Part shown: piece by piece, positions 34,176 to 43,616 of the stretch
How the letters are laid out: every line of letters starts with the position of its first letter
Position numbering within the stretch: position 1 is the first letter of the stretch
Assembly (NCBI GenBank): GCA_034430425.1
Contig: DAOUEK010000077.1
Span: forward strand, 1-64,000
Direction of reading: 5' to 3'
Origin: WVZH01 sp034430425
Lineage (GTDB): Bacteria; Chloroflexota; Anaerolineae; Anaerolineales; E44-bin32
Length of the DNA: 64,000 nucleotides
The notes under the pieces: generated by a model
Databases searched by the model: none
What the model was told of the DNA's origin: nothing
The model's input: only the letters and a program-made list of their open reading frames with translations
Program-made: the position numbers and the translations under genes

Positions 34176-36372
34176 TGTTAATTTCCAGGTATTGTCTCTG
34201 CCACCGAAGAGAAGAAACGGGTGTGAGTGCTTGCCCGGGATCGCTCCACTCGATCTCCACTTCATCTTTGTTAACACCGGCCAATTGCCACCAGGTGCAT
34301 CGGCGGACCGGTAAAGTTGCCTCACTTCGAGTTACATAGCGAAGGCAGGGCGCTTTAACTCCATATTTATTCGAGCGCCAACCGACGATCTCAGGATCAG
34401 GAACGACTTCATCGCCGTACTCCAATACGCCGGCTCGATAAAGTCCGACTCGCCCAACACTCCCTTCCAGTCTCATCTCGATATTGGACGCACCCATTTC
34501 AAGCGAGAGACCGGTATCCATTGGTTTCCACGCATAATCGGGCATCGTCCAGCCAATGGATGTGTTGTGTACACCCTCTCCAAGCAGATCATCCACGACC
34601 AGCCACAAATCCTCTCCCAGCCTGGCTACCGAACGACGATGGATCACACCAAGCGACCGGTAGCCATAATGCTCTCCCGTGAGCATCTCGATTTCACCAT
34701 TTTGCGTACACCAGCGCCCCAGGAGTCTACCCTGCGCCCAGTCGACCCATAAAAATCTGCCCGCTCGATGCATGGGATCCTGGTCGTCGATCAGGACGGT
34801 GTTGTGAAACGCAGCTCCGACCCAGGGATTATCCCAGGGTGGTTTCCCATTATACAGGTACGTACCCGGATCACAGGCAATGTTATTCCCTTGCCACCAC
34901 AGATCGAAATGCAGTTGATCCGAGTGCCCCGGCCGGGATCGAAAATGGGCGCAGCGCAGTATCCCCCAGGTCTTTTCCCCGCAAAGGAGATAAAATCCGC
35001 TGTCTGAAAAGTGATCGCGGGATTCAACATCCTGCTTATAACTCTCAGCTTCCTTCTTCTGACGAGTCGCTCTTTGTTCTCGAGTAGTGTCCCCTGATAC
35101 TCCGGGACTCACACCAAACCAGAGCAGTTCTTCATCCCGGGGACCACTCGGGAAAGGCCTGGTTTCTCCGAAAACCAACGCGGCCGCCTGACCCGTCGGA
35201 CGGTGGTCTTCGAACGCACAAGTGCTCAGTGGAAAGATCAGCGCGCCGTCATTCGGACCCATGTTGGGTACTTCTCCGCATTCCCGATCGATCATTGCGG
35301 TGTACCAGCGGGTGCAGTGGCGCAGCGCCTGAAACGACGCAGGGGATAATGGTTCGCCATTGACCTGCGCCAACCGGGCAGACCACAGCGCCGTTTGAAG
35401 TGCCAGGCGATGGTAATTGGTCGAATGCTGCACGTAACCACCGTCGGTGAAGATTTGATGGCGCAGGGATTTTTCCAGCCAACGCCGGCCCACCCGGCGC
35501 CAAACTTTCGCTTTGCGGAATTCCGGGAACAACAAACCCACACTATAAAGCCCCACCGCCTCGACCAGCAAATGATTGTTCCCCTGTGATCGAGCGTAGA
35601 GCAGCGTCGGCGGAATCCGCGCCGCGTGTACGGCGATCAACTGTGCGATCTCACACAGCTTTTCTGGCGAGTCGGCAACTCGATGAAAAGTAATCTGCAA
35701 AGCAAAAATCATCGCCAGTATGCGAATCGCCACTTCTTGCGCCGAAATCCAATGCGGCCCGGTGTTGGGCGGGTTGCTCTTTCGCCAGGAATTAATCAAG
35801 TGCCAAATGGCATCGGCGTAACGCACATCGTCGGTTAAAACGTACGCCCTGGCCAGCGGGAACACCCATCCGAAACGTGCCGGTTCCCACAGCAGTTTAA
35901 TATCTTGCGGATAATCCTTCTCGTTGCAGGCTGTCCAATGTGTACCCAGAGAAACGGAAGCGCTTGCCGGATTGCCTGGTGAGGATGCAAACTTCTCCCA
36001 ATCCGGCGGAAACCCCAAATCGTAGTTATCCGTGCCGAACAATCGAAATCGACCTGCCAGAATCGCATCCGCCTGTGCAATAACTGCTTCTTCCTGCTGC
36101 CCGATGATCTCCTTCAACACCCGAGCGAACTCAGGATCAGGGTCGAGGAAAAAAAGCTTTCCGCTCCGTTTGCGAATTTCCAGGTAGTCATCGGGATCAC
36201 CCGAAGTACCCGGCTGAAGCCAGGAGGCAAGAGGGACATCCTGCCAGGCCTGTTGCGGCGTCCGCCAGCGAAACCATCCCAAACGCAAGAGTACTTGGTA
36301 GATCCCATAGAGGATCATGGACCTGGGGCCAAGTTCACCAACCGCACGCAGAATGGTTTTTATCGATGCCAT
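34132..36372 (-). CDS. heparinase II/III-family protein
   Basis: 746 residues. An alpha/alpha toroid (about 90-420) with the family run NNHLLVEAVGLYSVGLLFPE is followed by a beta-sandwich (about 440-735) with RPGHSDQLHFDLWWQGNNIACDPGTYLYN, containing the conserved His and Tyr. Family members depolymerise uronic-acid polysaccharides by beta-elimination. There is no signal peptide, so it may act on lipid-linked or cytosolic glycan, or be a structural homologue in assembly, as often seen in polysaccharide loci. With wecBC making a uronic acid, a uronate-containing substrate is plausible. Confidence 0.9.
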   Translation of the reverse strand: MASIKTILRAVGELGPRSMILYGIYQVLLRLGWFRWRTPQQAWQDVPLASWLQPGTSGDPDDYLEIRKRSGKLFFLDPDPEFARVLKEIIGQQEEAVIAQADAILAGRFRLFGTDNYDLGFPPDWEKFASSPGNPASASVSLGTHWTACNEKDYPQDIKLLWEPARFGWVFPLARAYVLTDDVRYADAIWHLINSWRKSNPPNTGPHWISAQEVAIRILAMIFALQITFHRVADSPEKLCEIAQLIAVHAARIPPTLLYARSQGNNHLLVEAVGLYSVGLLFPEFRKAKVWRRVGRRWLEKSLRHQIFTDGGYVQHSTNYHRLALQTALWSARLAQVNGEPLSPASFQALRHCTRWYTAMIDRECGEVPNMGPNDGALIFPLSTCAFEDHRPTGQAAALVFGETRPFPSGPRDEELLWFGVSPGVSGDTTREQRATRQKKEAESYKQDVESRDHFSDSGFYLLCGEKTWGILRCAHFRSRPGHSDQLHFDLWWQGNNIACDPGTYLYNGKPPWDNPWVGAAFHNTVLIDDQDPMHRAGRFLWVDWAQGRLLGRWCTQNGEIEMLTGEHYGYRSLGVIHRRSVARLGEDLWLVVDDLLGEGVHNTSIGWTMPDYAWKPMDTGLSLEMGASNIEMRLEGSVGRVGLYRAGVLEYGDEVVPDPEIVGWRSNKYGVKAPCLRYVTRSEATLPVRRCTWWQLAGVNKDEVEIEWSDPGQALTPVSSLRWQRQYLEINNAYSADPSSIRRAG

Positions 36373-36380
36373 TACGATCT

Positions 36381-38552
36381 TTAGAGAGAATCGATCTTCA
36401 CAGGTTTGCGCGTACGAAGTGCCTCCACAGCGGCAATCGAACTAAGGCTGACACCGACCAGATGCTCGTACGGAATCGGCGGCGGACCACTTTCTTCAAG
36501 CGCCTTTGTAAACGCTTCCCATTCCTGACGATGGCCCTTATCCTGGCGCAGCCGGGCGCGGTGCACTTTTCGCTTTCCGTTTTGAATGCGCACTAGCCGC
36601 CGGAAATCATCGAGAACGGCCACGCGACCGCCGCCAATGATTTCGACCCGCTCTTTGGGAAAGGCGCGGTCGCCAGCAGCCAGGTAACTCAGTGTCCCAA
36701 CTGATCTGTCCGTAAATTCGAGCGTGATAATCACGTTGTCTTCGCGATAACGGGATGCGTCCGGTAAACCCAGCGCAGAGACCTGCACAGGTGCAGCGCC
36801 GTTGATAAACGTGAGAAAATCGATGAAATGACAGGCTTCCCCGATGATGCGGCCGCCGCCCTGCTGCTCATCATGCAGCCAATGATCCAGGGGTAGATAC
36901 CCGGCGTTGACGCGATAGTGCATTGCCAGCGGCTCGTTAACCGCATCGAAGAAAGTCTTCAGACGAACGGCGAAGGGTGAAAAGCGCCGGTTGAACCCCA
37001 CGGTCAACATGCGATCGCTTTGTCCCAGCACCTGCATGATCTCGTCCAGTTCGTCCCGCTGCAGGGCCAGCGGTTTCTCGCAGAAGACATGCTTGCCGGC
37101 TTTCAACGCCGCGATCACCTGGGCGGCGTGGAGATGATGCCGCGTGAGTACGGCAACGGTGTTGATGCCTTCGTCGTTGAGAATCTCGTTTACATCCGTA
37201 GTGGCGTAGCGGAAGCCGAAACGCTTTCCAACCTGCGCGCTCTTCAGTCCACTCGCGGTAACCAATCCAACCCGCTCGACCCCCTTTACCTTCCGCAAGG
37301 CAGGAAAGAGAATCGCCGTGGCGAAATTCCCCGCACCGATCGCTCCCAGTCGAACGCCAGCGGCAGGGGATATCTTGCGATGCTCCAGGCCGACCCGTCG
37401 ATCTTCTTCGGCAAGCTGTTCTTTCTCCTGCGGGTACGTAAGCAGCACAGCCAAAAAGGATTCATTGGTCTTTCCTGTGATCAAATCGTACGCTGCGCTG
37501 GCGTGTTCGATGTCGAAGCGATGGCTGATCAACGAAGCGACGTCAAAACCACCCCCAGCTAACGTCTCCAAAAAAGCACCCAGGTTGCGTCCTTCGGTCC
37601 AACGTACATACCCGGGTGGATAGTCGATCCCGGCTTCTTCGTACAACGGATCATAGCGTCCCGGTCCATAGGAGCGCGAGACGATGAAATGCAGTTCCTT
37701 GTGGTAATACGAACGCCGGGGGATGTCCATGCCCACTGCACCGACAGCCACGACTCTCGCCCGATCGCGTGCGATCGCCCCTGAAAGTTCGACCGGATCG
37801 TTGGACAGCGTATCGGCACAGATCAAGACGACATCGCATCCCAGACCGTTGCTGAAGGCTGCAGCCGCCTGTTCGGCGTCCGCATTTGTGACCGCTGTGG
37901 CGCCCAGGTCCTTCGCCCGTTCGACTCGCTCGGGGTCGAGATCGACTCCAAAAACGGAACAGCCTGCGGCGCGGGCGATCCCTACGGAAAGCAATCCCAA
38001 CAGCCCCAGTCCAATAACCGCCACACGCTCGCCGAGCTGCGGTTCGGCCAGTCGAAAACCGTGCAGGGCGATAGCGCCCAGCGTGGCAAAAGCCCCCGCC
38101 TCGAAATCTACTTCATCGGGTAAATGCGCGAGTAAGTTTTGAGGCACGACGGCATATTCGGCATGAACCGCATAGCCACCACCGGCGCAAGCCACTCGAT
38201 CCCCCGCGCGGAAACCGTGCAAACCATCTCCCACGGACACAACCGTCCCTGCGGAGGCGTATCCCAGGGGCATGGGCTCATCGAGCCGGTTCCGCACCGC
38301 CTCGAAAGTCGTCAGCAGCCCTTCACGCCGGACTTTATCCAGGACCTGGCGTACTAAATCGGGCCGTGAGCGGGCCTTGCCCAGCAAGGATTTCCCGGCG
38401 AACTCGACCACGCTTCGTTCGGTCCCTGCAGAGACGAGCGAAGCAGCGGTACGCACCAGGGCCATCCCCGGTCCCGGAACGGGCACGGGAACGTCGATCA
38501 CGCTGGTCTCGCCGGAGCGAACGTCTTGAATGACTTGTTTCATCGAATTCAT
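36381..38552 (-). CDS. bi-domain oxidoreductase: zinc-type alcohol dehydrogenase + Gfo/Idh/MocA
   Basis: 723 residues. Residues 1-360 are a medium-chain dehydrogenase with RSxxSAGTE-like start and nucleotide loop VIGLGLLGLLSVGIARAAG; the catalytic-zinc ligands are not all evident. Residues about 400-723 are a Gfo/Idh/MocA domain with IGAGNFATAILFPALRK and CEKPLAL, the cofactor and catalytic Lys of that family. This fusion is recurrent in surface-polysaccharide loci, next to heparinase-family and GT4 genes, and is thought to oxidise/reduce a sugar nucleotide or lipid-linked sugar. The precise reaction is unknown. It starts eight bases before the heparinase gene. Confidence 0.9.
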   Translation of the reverse strand: MNSMKQVIQDVRSGETSVIDVPVPVPGPGMALVRTAASLVSAGTERSVVEFAGKSLLGKARSRPDLVRQVLDKVRREGLLTTFEAVRNRLDEPMPLGYASAGTVVSVGDGLHGFRAGDRVACAGGGYAVHAEYAVVPQNLLAHLPDEVDFEAGAFATLGAIALHGFRLAEPQLGERVAVIGLGLLGLLSVGIARAAGCSVFGVDLDPERVERAKDLGATAVTNADAEQAAAAFSNGLGCDVVLICADTLSNDPVELSGAIARDRARVVAVGAVGMDIPRRSYYHKELHFIVSRSYGPGRYDPLYEEAGIDYPPGYVRWTEGRNLGAFLETLAGGGFDVASLISHRFDIEHASAAYDLITGKTNESFLAVLLTYPQEKEQLAEEDRRVGLEHRKISPAAGVRLGAIGAGNFATAILFPALRKVKGVERVGLVTASGLKSAQVGKRFGFRYATTDVNEILNDEGINTVAVLTRHHLHAAQVIAALKAGKHVFCEKPLALQRDELDEIMQVLGQSDRMLTVGFNRRFSPFAVRLKTFFDAVNEPLAMHYRVNAGYLPLDHWLHDEQQGGGRIIGEACHFIDFLTFINGAAPVQVSALGLPDASRYREDNVIITLEFTDRSVGTLSYLAAGDRAFPKERVEIIGGGRVAVLDDFRRLVRIQNGKRKVHRARLRQDKGHRQEWEAFTKALEESGPPPIPYEHLVGVSLSSIAAVEALRTRKPVKIDSL

Positions 38553-38679
38553 TGAACGGGATTATGCGGCCCATAAAACCCGTTCGAGCCTCCTAAAATC
38601 ATCATTTCTCGGGGGATTATAGCATCAGGAAGCAATGTGAGACATCAACGCAGGAACGTCACATCCTGGCAAAAATAAT

Positions 38680-39696
38680 TCAACGATCAGCTTGTTTGAG
38701 TACCCGCAGCGCCCGCAGCGTCACCCATTTGTTCGGCTTTTTCCTGGCACCGAAATCCAGCCAAGTCTTGCCGGTGTAATCGTACTCGAGCGCCCAGCGC
38801 CCTTGCTCGTCCTGTTTCGCGCGGATGAGATCCAGCGCATTTTCCAAGCGCGGGTCTTCCCTATAACCGAGCAGCGAAAGGACATCCACAACCTGCAACA
38901 CATCACTCACATAAAAGACAGGAAATCCAAATTTCCACCAGTTCCCGCTCGGCTTATCCGCATAGCCATGCGGGTATTCCGCCGAGGCGGGATCGACGCT
39001 GAAGAGGAAATCCACCCCGCGCTCGATCGCCTGCTCGATGAACGGCGTCCGCTTTTCCACCGGCAGCTTGGTAAACGCCAGTATGACTTTTACCGCGCCC
39101 CAGGCGCAGGCCAGCTTGTTGTTCGCCCCACAGAGGAAGTCTGGACCACATTTGCCGGCATAATACCGCAGCTCTGCGTTTTTTTCGCTCTGCGGCGCCA
39201 CGCCCTCGCCGGTCACGCTGCGCACCATCCACTCGTAGGCTGCATCGAGCCGTTCGTCCTCCCAACCCAGATCGACCAGCGCGGCGCACATGTTACCCTG
39301 CAGGCAATCCACCGTTCCGGAGGGTGGGCCCGTGACCGAAAAACGACCACCGTCGGCAAGCAAGTTTGCCAGCGCGTACTCACACGCCCGCCCGATGCGA
39401 TCGTCGATCTCGACGGAGGCGCCCATTTGCGCCAGGGTGATCAACGACCAGACCGTGCCCCGATATTTGGGATAGTAACCCGTTCCCGGTTCAACCCAGC
39501 AGCCATCGGAATGCATTTCGGCAAGCACCGCTGCGATGGGACCGTTCTTGTGTGCCGCTTCACGAGCAGAATTTAACGTCGCCGAAGCGGACGGCTCGTC
39601 CGCCAAATCACGCAGCGCTAGATAACGCACACCAGGCGAATCCGGTTCCAACAACCAGGGGAGCGAATCCCCCTTCAATTGGTCTTTCCATGTCAT
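38680..39696 (-). CDS. alpha/alpha-toroid (terpene cyclase/prenyltransferase-fold) protein
   Basis: 338 residues built of helical hairpins, including WxxPGTGYYPKYRGTVWSLITLAQMGA and DEQGRWALEYDYTGKTWLDFG. The fold pattern matches 'nitrogen fixation protein NifH/squalene-hopene cyclase-like' toroids annotated in Chloroflexota; those names are misleading. No DxDD or QW catalytic signature was found. Position between heparinase/oxidoreductase and glycosyltransferase genes suggests carbohydrate handling. Cysteines in GDVDCLQGNMC-like and GKCGPDFLCG stretches could bind metal. Confidence 0.7.
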   Translation of the reverse strand: MTWKDQLKGDSLPWLLEPDSPGVRYLALRDLADEPSASATLNSAREAAHKNGPIAAVLAEMHSDGCWVEPGTGYYPKYRGTVWSLITLAQMGASVEIDDRIGRACEYALANLLADGGRFSVTGPPSGTVDCLQGNMCAALVDLGWEDERLDAAYEWMVRSVTGEGVAPQSEKNAELRYYAGKCGPDFLCGANNKLACAWGAVKVILAFTKLPVEKRTPFIEQAIERGVDFLFSVDPASAEYPHGYADKPSGNWWKFGFPVFYVSDVLQVVDVLSLLGYREDPRLENALDLIRAKQDEQGRWALEYDYTGKTWLDFGARKKPNKWVTLRALRVLKQADR

Positions 39697-39767
39697 CCTG
39701 TCACCTCAATTAGCGTCTTACACGCCCAGAAACATCGATCTACTTCCTCCTGAAGCAGCCATGCCGC

Positions 39768-40985
39768 TTATGACATAAAGGATCGGTAAAACTCGACGGC
39801 CTTGGTCATAACCTTGTGGTATGATGCACGTTCTTCAATCAAAGTTAGATTGCGATTCGCAGAACGTAAGCGTAGATCCACATCATAAAGCGCTCGATTA
39901 ATGGCATCAGCAAGTGCCAAGGGATCATCCGGCTCGATTAATAACCCATTCTGGCCATCGACGATCCACTCGCGGATCGACTCAAGATCGCCCGCCACCG
40001 GGAAACAACCACAGGCCATGGCCTCCAAGAGCGTGTTCGGAGTCCCGTCGTGCTCGCTGATCGACACGGTCACCTGCGAGCGTTGATATATCCTGGCCAT
40101 TTCTGCACGGGTCAGGTGAGGCAGCAGACACACAGCATGGCCGATGTGCAGACGAGAGACCCATTCTTCAGCCGTCCTCTCACCTGCCATTGTCGGACAA
40201 AGAAATATCGTATCCGGATGTACATCCAATATTCCCGGGATCGACCGGAAGAAAGTATCGTTGCGCACATAACGTCGAAAGCCGCGTGGATTTACCACCA
40301 CCGGCGTGTCTGCAGAGATCATCCCGGTTAAATACGATAATGCACCCGACCAATCGTTAACACGCGTCTCTGCAGGATGAAATTCTTCTCTGTGAATGCC
40401 GCCGCTTGCAGGCAAGACAATTGACGGCCGATCTTGCGGGAATCCCCACTCGCAGGCCAGTTCTTGATCCCGCCGACAATCCGTCAGCAGGCCATCGATA
40501 TGAGTGAGTGTCTTGCGTGTGGCGCGGGCCATCAGCGGCGTAGACGGGGCATGCAGGGTGAAATCGTTGCCCCAGATTGTGAGCAAGAGCGGCACTTTTG
40601 GATCGGCCCTCGCGGCGAGCATGCCCTCATAGGGGATGCGCATGGCGTGAATCAGGTCGGGCTCGATCCGATGGATATAATCTGCAACTTGTTCCGCAGC
40701 CCGTGATAACGTCAACGGTCCGAGCCAGTGACGAACCCATGTACGCAGTCGAATCCAGCGCGCTCCGCGCCAGAATCTTCGGCGATTGGTTTCAAGCGAC
40801 ATCAATGCCGGATTTCCGGCAAAGCCGCTGAAGGCCACCGGCACGAAATTAAGCGAAGTCAAATCCAGGACCGGATCGCATACAAAGGTCGACAGTAAAT
40901 GCACTTCGTCCTGCGCCTCGACGAAATGCCGCATCCAGGTGAGTGCAGTTGGGCTACGCCCGTCGGCGATAAAGAGCAAACGCAT
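39768..40985 (-). CDS. GT4 family glycosyltransferase
   Basis: 405 residues of GT-B fold. MRLLFIADGRSPTALTWMRH is a typical acceptor-domain start, IEPDLIHAMRIPYEGMLAA follows, and the donor-site EHDGTPNTLLEAMACGCFPVAGDLESIREW is the conserved GT4 block with its retaining Glu. It probably extends the repeat unit on the cytosolic face of the membrane. One base separates it from the gene upstream, so the three GT genes form a tight string. Confidence 0.9.
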   Translation of the reverse strand: MRLLFIADGRSPTALTWMRHFVEAQDEVHLLSTFVCDPVLDLTSLNFVPVAFSGFAGNPALMSLETNRRRFWRGARWIRLRTWVRHWLGPLTLSRAAEQVADYIHRIEPDLIHAMRIPYEGMLAARADPKVPLLLTIWGNDFTLHAPSTPLMARATRKTLTHIDGLLTDCRRDQELACEWGFPQDRPSIVLPASGGIHREEFHPAETRVNDWSGALSYLTGMISADTPVVVNPRGFRRYVRNDTFFRSIPGILDVHPDTIFLCPTMAGERTAEEWVSRLHIGHAVCLLPHLTRAEMARIYQRSQVTVSISEHDGTPNTLLEAMACGCFPVAGDLESIREWIVDGQNGLLIEPDDPLALADAINRALYDVDLRLRSANRNLTLIEERASYHKVMTKAVEFYRSFMS

Positions 40986-40986
40986 C

Positions 40987-42102
40987 TCAACGCTCCCGGG
41001 TGACCATGTTCAGCGCCTGAACGAAAACCGAGGCCATGGTTTCGATATTGAAACGTTCGCGTGCCAGGCGATGCGATTCCTGCCCCATCGACTGTAAACG
41101 CGCAGGATCCGACAACGCCTCCTGCAGCGTTTTCACCAGCGCCTGGATATTGCCAGGCGGCACCAGCCATCCGTTTTGTGGAGTCGCCAGATCATTCTGC
41201 GTGCCGTCTCCTTCGGCCACGATCACCGCTAATCCATGTGCCATAGCCTGCTGTACAGCCAACCCACCCGTGCCGGGCAGCACGAATAGATCCGCAGCCC
41301 GGAAATACTCGTCCAGCGCTTCCTCCTGCTGCGCGCCGACGAATCGCGCCTGCGGATAGATCTCCCGGGCAAACGCTTCCAAATCGCTTCGAGCCGGTCC
41401 GTCCCCGACGATGGTCAAGGCGGGTTTTTTTTCCAGCGATGCACAAGCTTGGAGCAAGTTGTCCACGCGCTTGCGCGCCTGCAAACGACCGACGAAGAGC
41501 ACACTGCGTTCCTCCTGCGGTTTCACTTTTCGAGATGCGAAAGGCGGCGGGATTGGGGCGACGGCGTTGGGCGCCACGAAAACACGATCATCACGAACCC
41601 CCAACTTGCGGTATTGGTCAGCCCCCTCCGTACTGTAGGCGATCAGCGCATCGAAGCCGTTAAGAAATCGTTGCCGATAGGCGATGCGGATTCCCGCGAA
41701 AACACCTTTTGGAGCAGGTGCACCCAAACCCCAGCCGATGACCGGTCGGTTTTTTTGCCGCATCCAGCGCAGCGCTGCCCAGTTGGCGATATAGCGCGGG
41801 TTGGCTTCCAGGATCAAGGCCAGCGGATCCCAATCCCCCAGCCATTCCAACAGCTTCTGCTGGTAACAGAAATACAGGGGGCCACCCAAAATGTGGCGAT
41901 TTCTCCCCGAATAAAACAAATCCCTTTCCAGCTCACCTGCAGCAAGGATGCCTTCGGTTTGTCGTGGTTCGCCGGCGAATACTCTCAGACCGCCTTCGCA
42001 AACCGCGGCCAGCTGCTTGAAGAATGGAAGGCGATAGGCAGGCACAACACGCTGCTGTAGACCCAGGCGGCCTGCATAGGTGCTCCTCTGCTGATCCCCC
42101 AT
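40987..42102 (-). CDS. GT4 family glycosyltransferase
   Basis: 371 residues. RVVPAYRLPFFKQLA marks the acceptor half; VLFVGRLQARKRVDNLLQACASL begins the GT4 donor half, with the Glu block GLAVQQAMAHGLAVIVAEGDGTQNDL. The block reads GGLAVQQAM rather than EGF/P-x-x-LEAM, so the usual first Glu is replaced by Gly. The ATG at 42102 forms TGATG with the stop of the previous gene; a GTG three bases earlier is an alternative. GAGGAAG lies seven bases upstream. Confidence 0.87.
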   Translation of the reverse strand: MGDQQRSTYAGRLGLQQRVVPAYRLPFFKQLAAVCEGGLRVFAGEPRQTEGILAAGELERDLFYSGRNRHILGGPLYFCYQQKLLEWLGDWDPLALILEANPRYIANWAALRWMRQKNRPVIGWGLGAPAPKGVFAGIRIAYRQRFLNGFDALIAYSTEGADQYRKLGVRDDRVFVAPNAVAPIPPPFASRKVKPQEERSVLFVGRLQARKRVDNLLQACASLEKKPALTIVGDGPARSDLEAFAREIYPQARFVGAQQEEALDEYFRAADLFVLPGTGGLAVQQAMAHGLAVIVAEGDGTQNDLATPQNGWLVPPGNIQALVKTLQEALSDPARLQSMGQESHRLARERFNIETMASVFVQALNMVTRER

Positions 42103-43139
42103 CACAACGCTTCCTCGATCGCGGCGAGATATCCATCGATCATCTTGTGCAGGTCAAAGGCTTGCTCCGCCCGCTTGCGAGCAGCGATACGGAAACGAGC
42201 CTGGTTTTCCAGAATCTCCTGCGTGGCGCGCGCCAGTCCGGGGATATCCGCCGGCTCGAGTTTCCAGGGATCGCCGCCATAATCCGCCAGGCGGCCGGCA
42301 TCTCCGCTGACCAACTCGGGCAAAGCCCCCGTAATAAAAGCCGCCACCGGCAAGCCACAAGCCAGGGCTTCGATCACCGCGTTCGGACAGGCGGGGTGCA
42401 AATCCGCAGAAAAGAGTACGTGTGCGGAACGATCGATCTCCGCAATGCGTTCTGCGGGCACCTTGCCCGACCAGATAATCGGAACTCGCGCACTTTGATT
42501 TGCCTGTTTCCGCAGGGAATCCGCCACGCGGCCGACCACCATCAATTCGACAGAGCGCTTCACGCTACCGGAGAGCTGTTCCACCAGTCCGATGGCGTGT
42601 TCCAATCCCATTTCATATCCGCCACCCAGTGTCCCTTCCACGAGCAGGATCCGAAAGCTGTTTTCAGGCAGTGAGCCCGGCCCCTCAGGTGTATAGTGGT
42701 TCAGATCAACGCCATTAAGTACGACGCTGTTGTGGATTTTGGTTGCACCGTAGGTTCGTTCCCACCAAGCGCGCACGAATTCGCTTTGATAAACGATGCC
42801 GTTCGCCAGGCGGGCACGGATGATGGAGAGCACCCAGTTACCCCACTCAGCACGCAGGAAATGACGGGCACCGGTACGCAGCTTTCTGTGCAGCCAATTG
42901 AATCCGTCCAGCCGCTGGATGATTGGAATTCCCCGTTTTCGAGCGCGCCATAGGCCGGCCAACTGGCGAGTCCCCCCGATGACCAACACCGCATCGTAGG
43001 GTTCGTCGGTCAGATCAGTGGATATGCCAATGCCTCGAGACTGCAGGCCGGCGATAAATTTTGCACGGAAAGACACCATGCCGCCCACACCGGACATCCT
43101 CGGCAAGATGCAGATTCGTCTGAGCTTGCTCGCTGTCAT
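42102..43139 (-). CDS. GT4 family glycosyltransferase
   Basis: 345 residues. The start MTASKLRRICILPRMSGVGGM is a GT-B N-terminus; the donor domain holds VLNGVDLNHYTPEGPG and HPACPNAVIEALACGLPVAAFITGALPELV with the retaining Glu. ATG 43139 overlaps the stop of the acetyltransferase gene (ATGA), which argues against the in-frame start at 43196. Third of three consecutive GT4 genes. Confidence 0.88.
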   Translation of the reverse strand: MTASKLRRICILPRMSGVGGMVSFRAKFIAGLQSRGIGISTDLTDEPYDAVLVIGGTRQLAGLWRARKRGIPIIQRLDGFNWLHRKLRTGARHFLRAEWGNWVLSIIRARLANGIVYQSEFVRAWWERTYGATKIHNSVVLNGVDLNHYTPEGPGSLPENSFRILLVEGTLGGGYEMGLEHAIGLVEQLSGSVKRSVELMVVGRVADSLRKQANQSARVPIIWSGKVPAERIAEIDRSAHVLFSADLHPACPNAVIEALACGLPVAAFITGALPELVSGDAGRLADYGGDPWKLEPADIPGLARATQEILENQARFRIAARKRAEQAFDLHKMIDGYLAAIEEAL

Positions 43140-43588
43140 TGCATATCTTCCCGCACACCGACACACTTTGCCGGAACACCGGCCCAGATCTCGCACTCAC
43201 CCGTCGATTGCAGCAATACGGCATTCGCCGCTACGATCGTGCCCCGCGCCACGCGCAGTTCCCCCGTTTTTCCCAGCACTTTCGAGCCAGACGCGAGCAG
43301 CACATCATCTTCAATGAAGATACGTTCGAAGGCGGAGACATGCGCGGGCAGATGCACATCCGCCCGTCCAAGTGTCACACCGGGATAGAGCTTCACTCGA
43401 CTCCCGATCACCGTGTGCGGGTGCACCACTACACCAAAGCCGCCGTGTTCGAGCAGCAGGTTATCGCCGATCTGAACCGAGCGTGGAATTTCCACACCCA
43501 GCAGTTTCAATAGATAATACGCAAATCGTCCCAGGACAGGTAAACGACGCGTGTAGACGAGTGTGGTATAGAAATCTTTATGCGGCAT
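43136..43588 (-). CDS. hexapeptide-repeat acetyltransferase (serine-acetyltransferase-like)
   Basis: 150 residues with the left-handed beta-helix repeat pattern (VVVHPHTVIGSRVKLYPGVTLG). The C-terminal WAGVPAKCVG is the standard end of CysE/WcaF-type O-acetyltransferases. Too short for true CysE and located among glycan genes, so O-acetylation of a sugar using acetyl-CoA is inferred. A membrane-proximal hydrophobic stretch (RFAYYLLKLLG) precedes the repeats. It overlaps the following glycosyltransferase gene by four bases. Confidence 0.88.
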   Translation of the reverse strand: MPHKDFYTTLVYTRRLPVLGRFAYYLLKLLGVEIPRSVQIGDNLLLEHGGFGVVVHPHTVIGSRVKLYPGVTLGRADVHLPAHVSAFERIFIEDDVLLASGSKVLGKTGELRVARGTIVAANAVLLQSTGECEIWAGVPAKCVGVREDMQ

Positions 43589-43616
43589 ACGATATCTACA
43601 CTTTCATGAATGGCGA

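Noticed and set aside
38953..39576. Long opposite-strand frames over the toroid gene
   Set aside because: Shadow frames with no start signals; the leftward gene has the coherent repeat pattern.
38680..39696. Nitrogen-fixation (NifH) or squalene cyclase gene
   Set aside because: No NifH P-loop and no cyclase DxDD/QW signature; only the toroid fold is supported.
39768..43139. Recent tandem duplication of glycosyltransferase genes
   Set aside because: The three GT4 proteins share only family motifs, not extended identity, so they look like distinct transferases.
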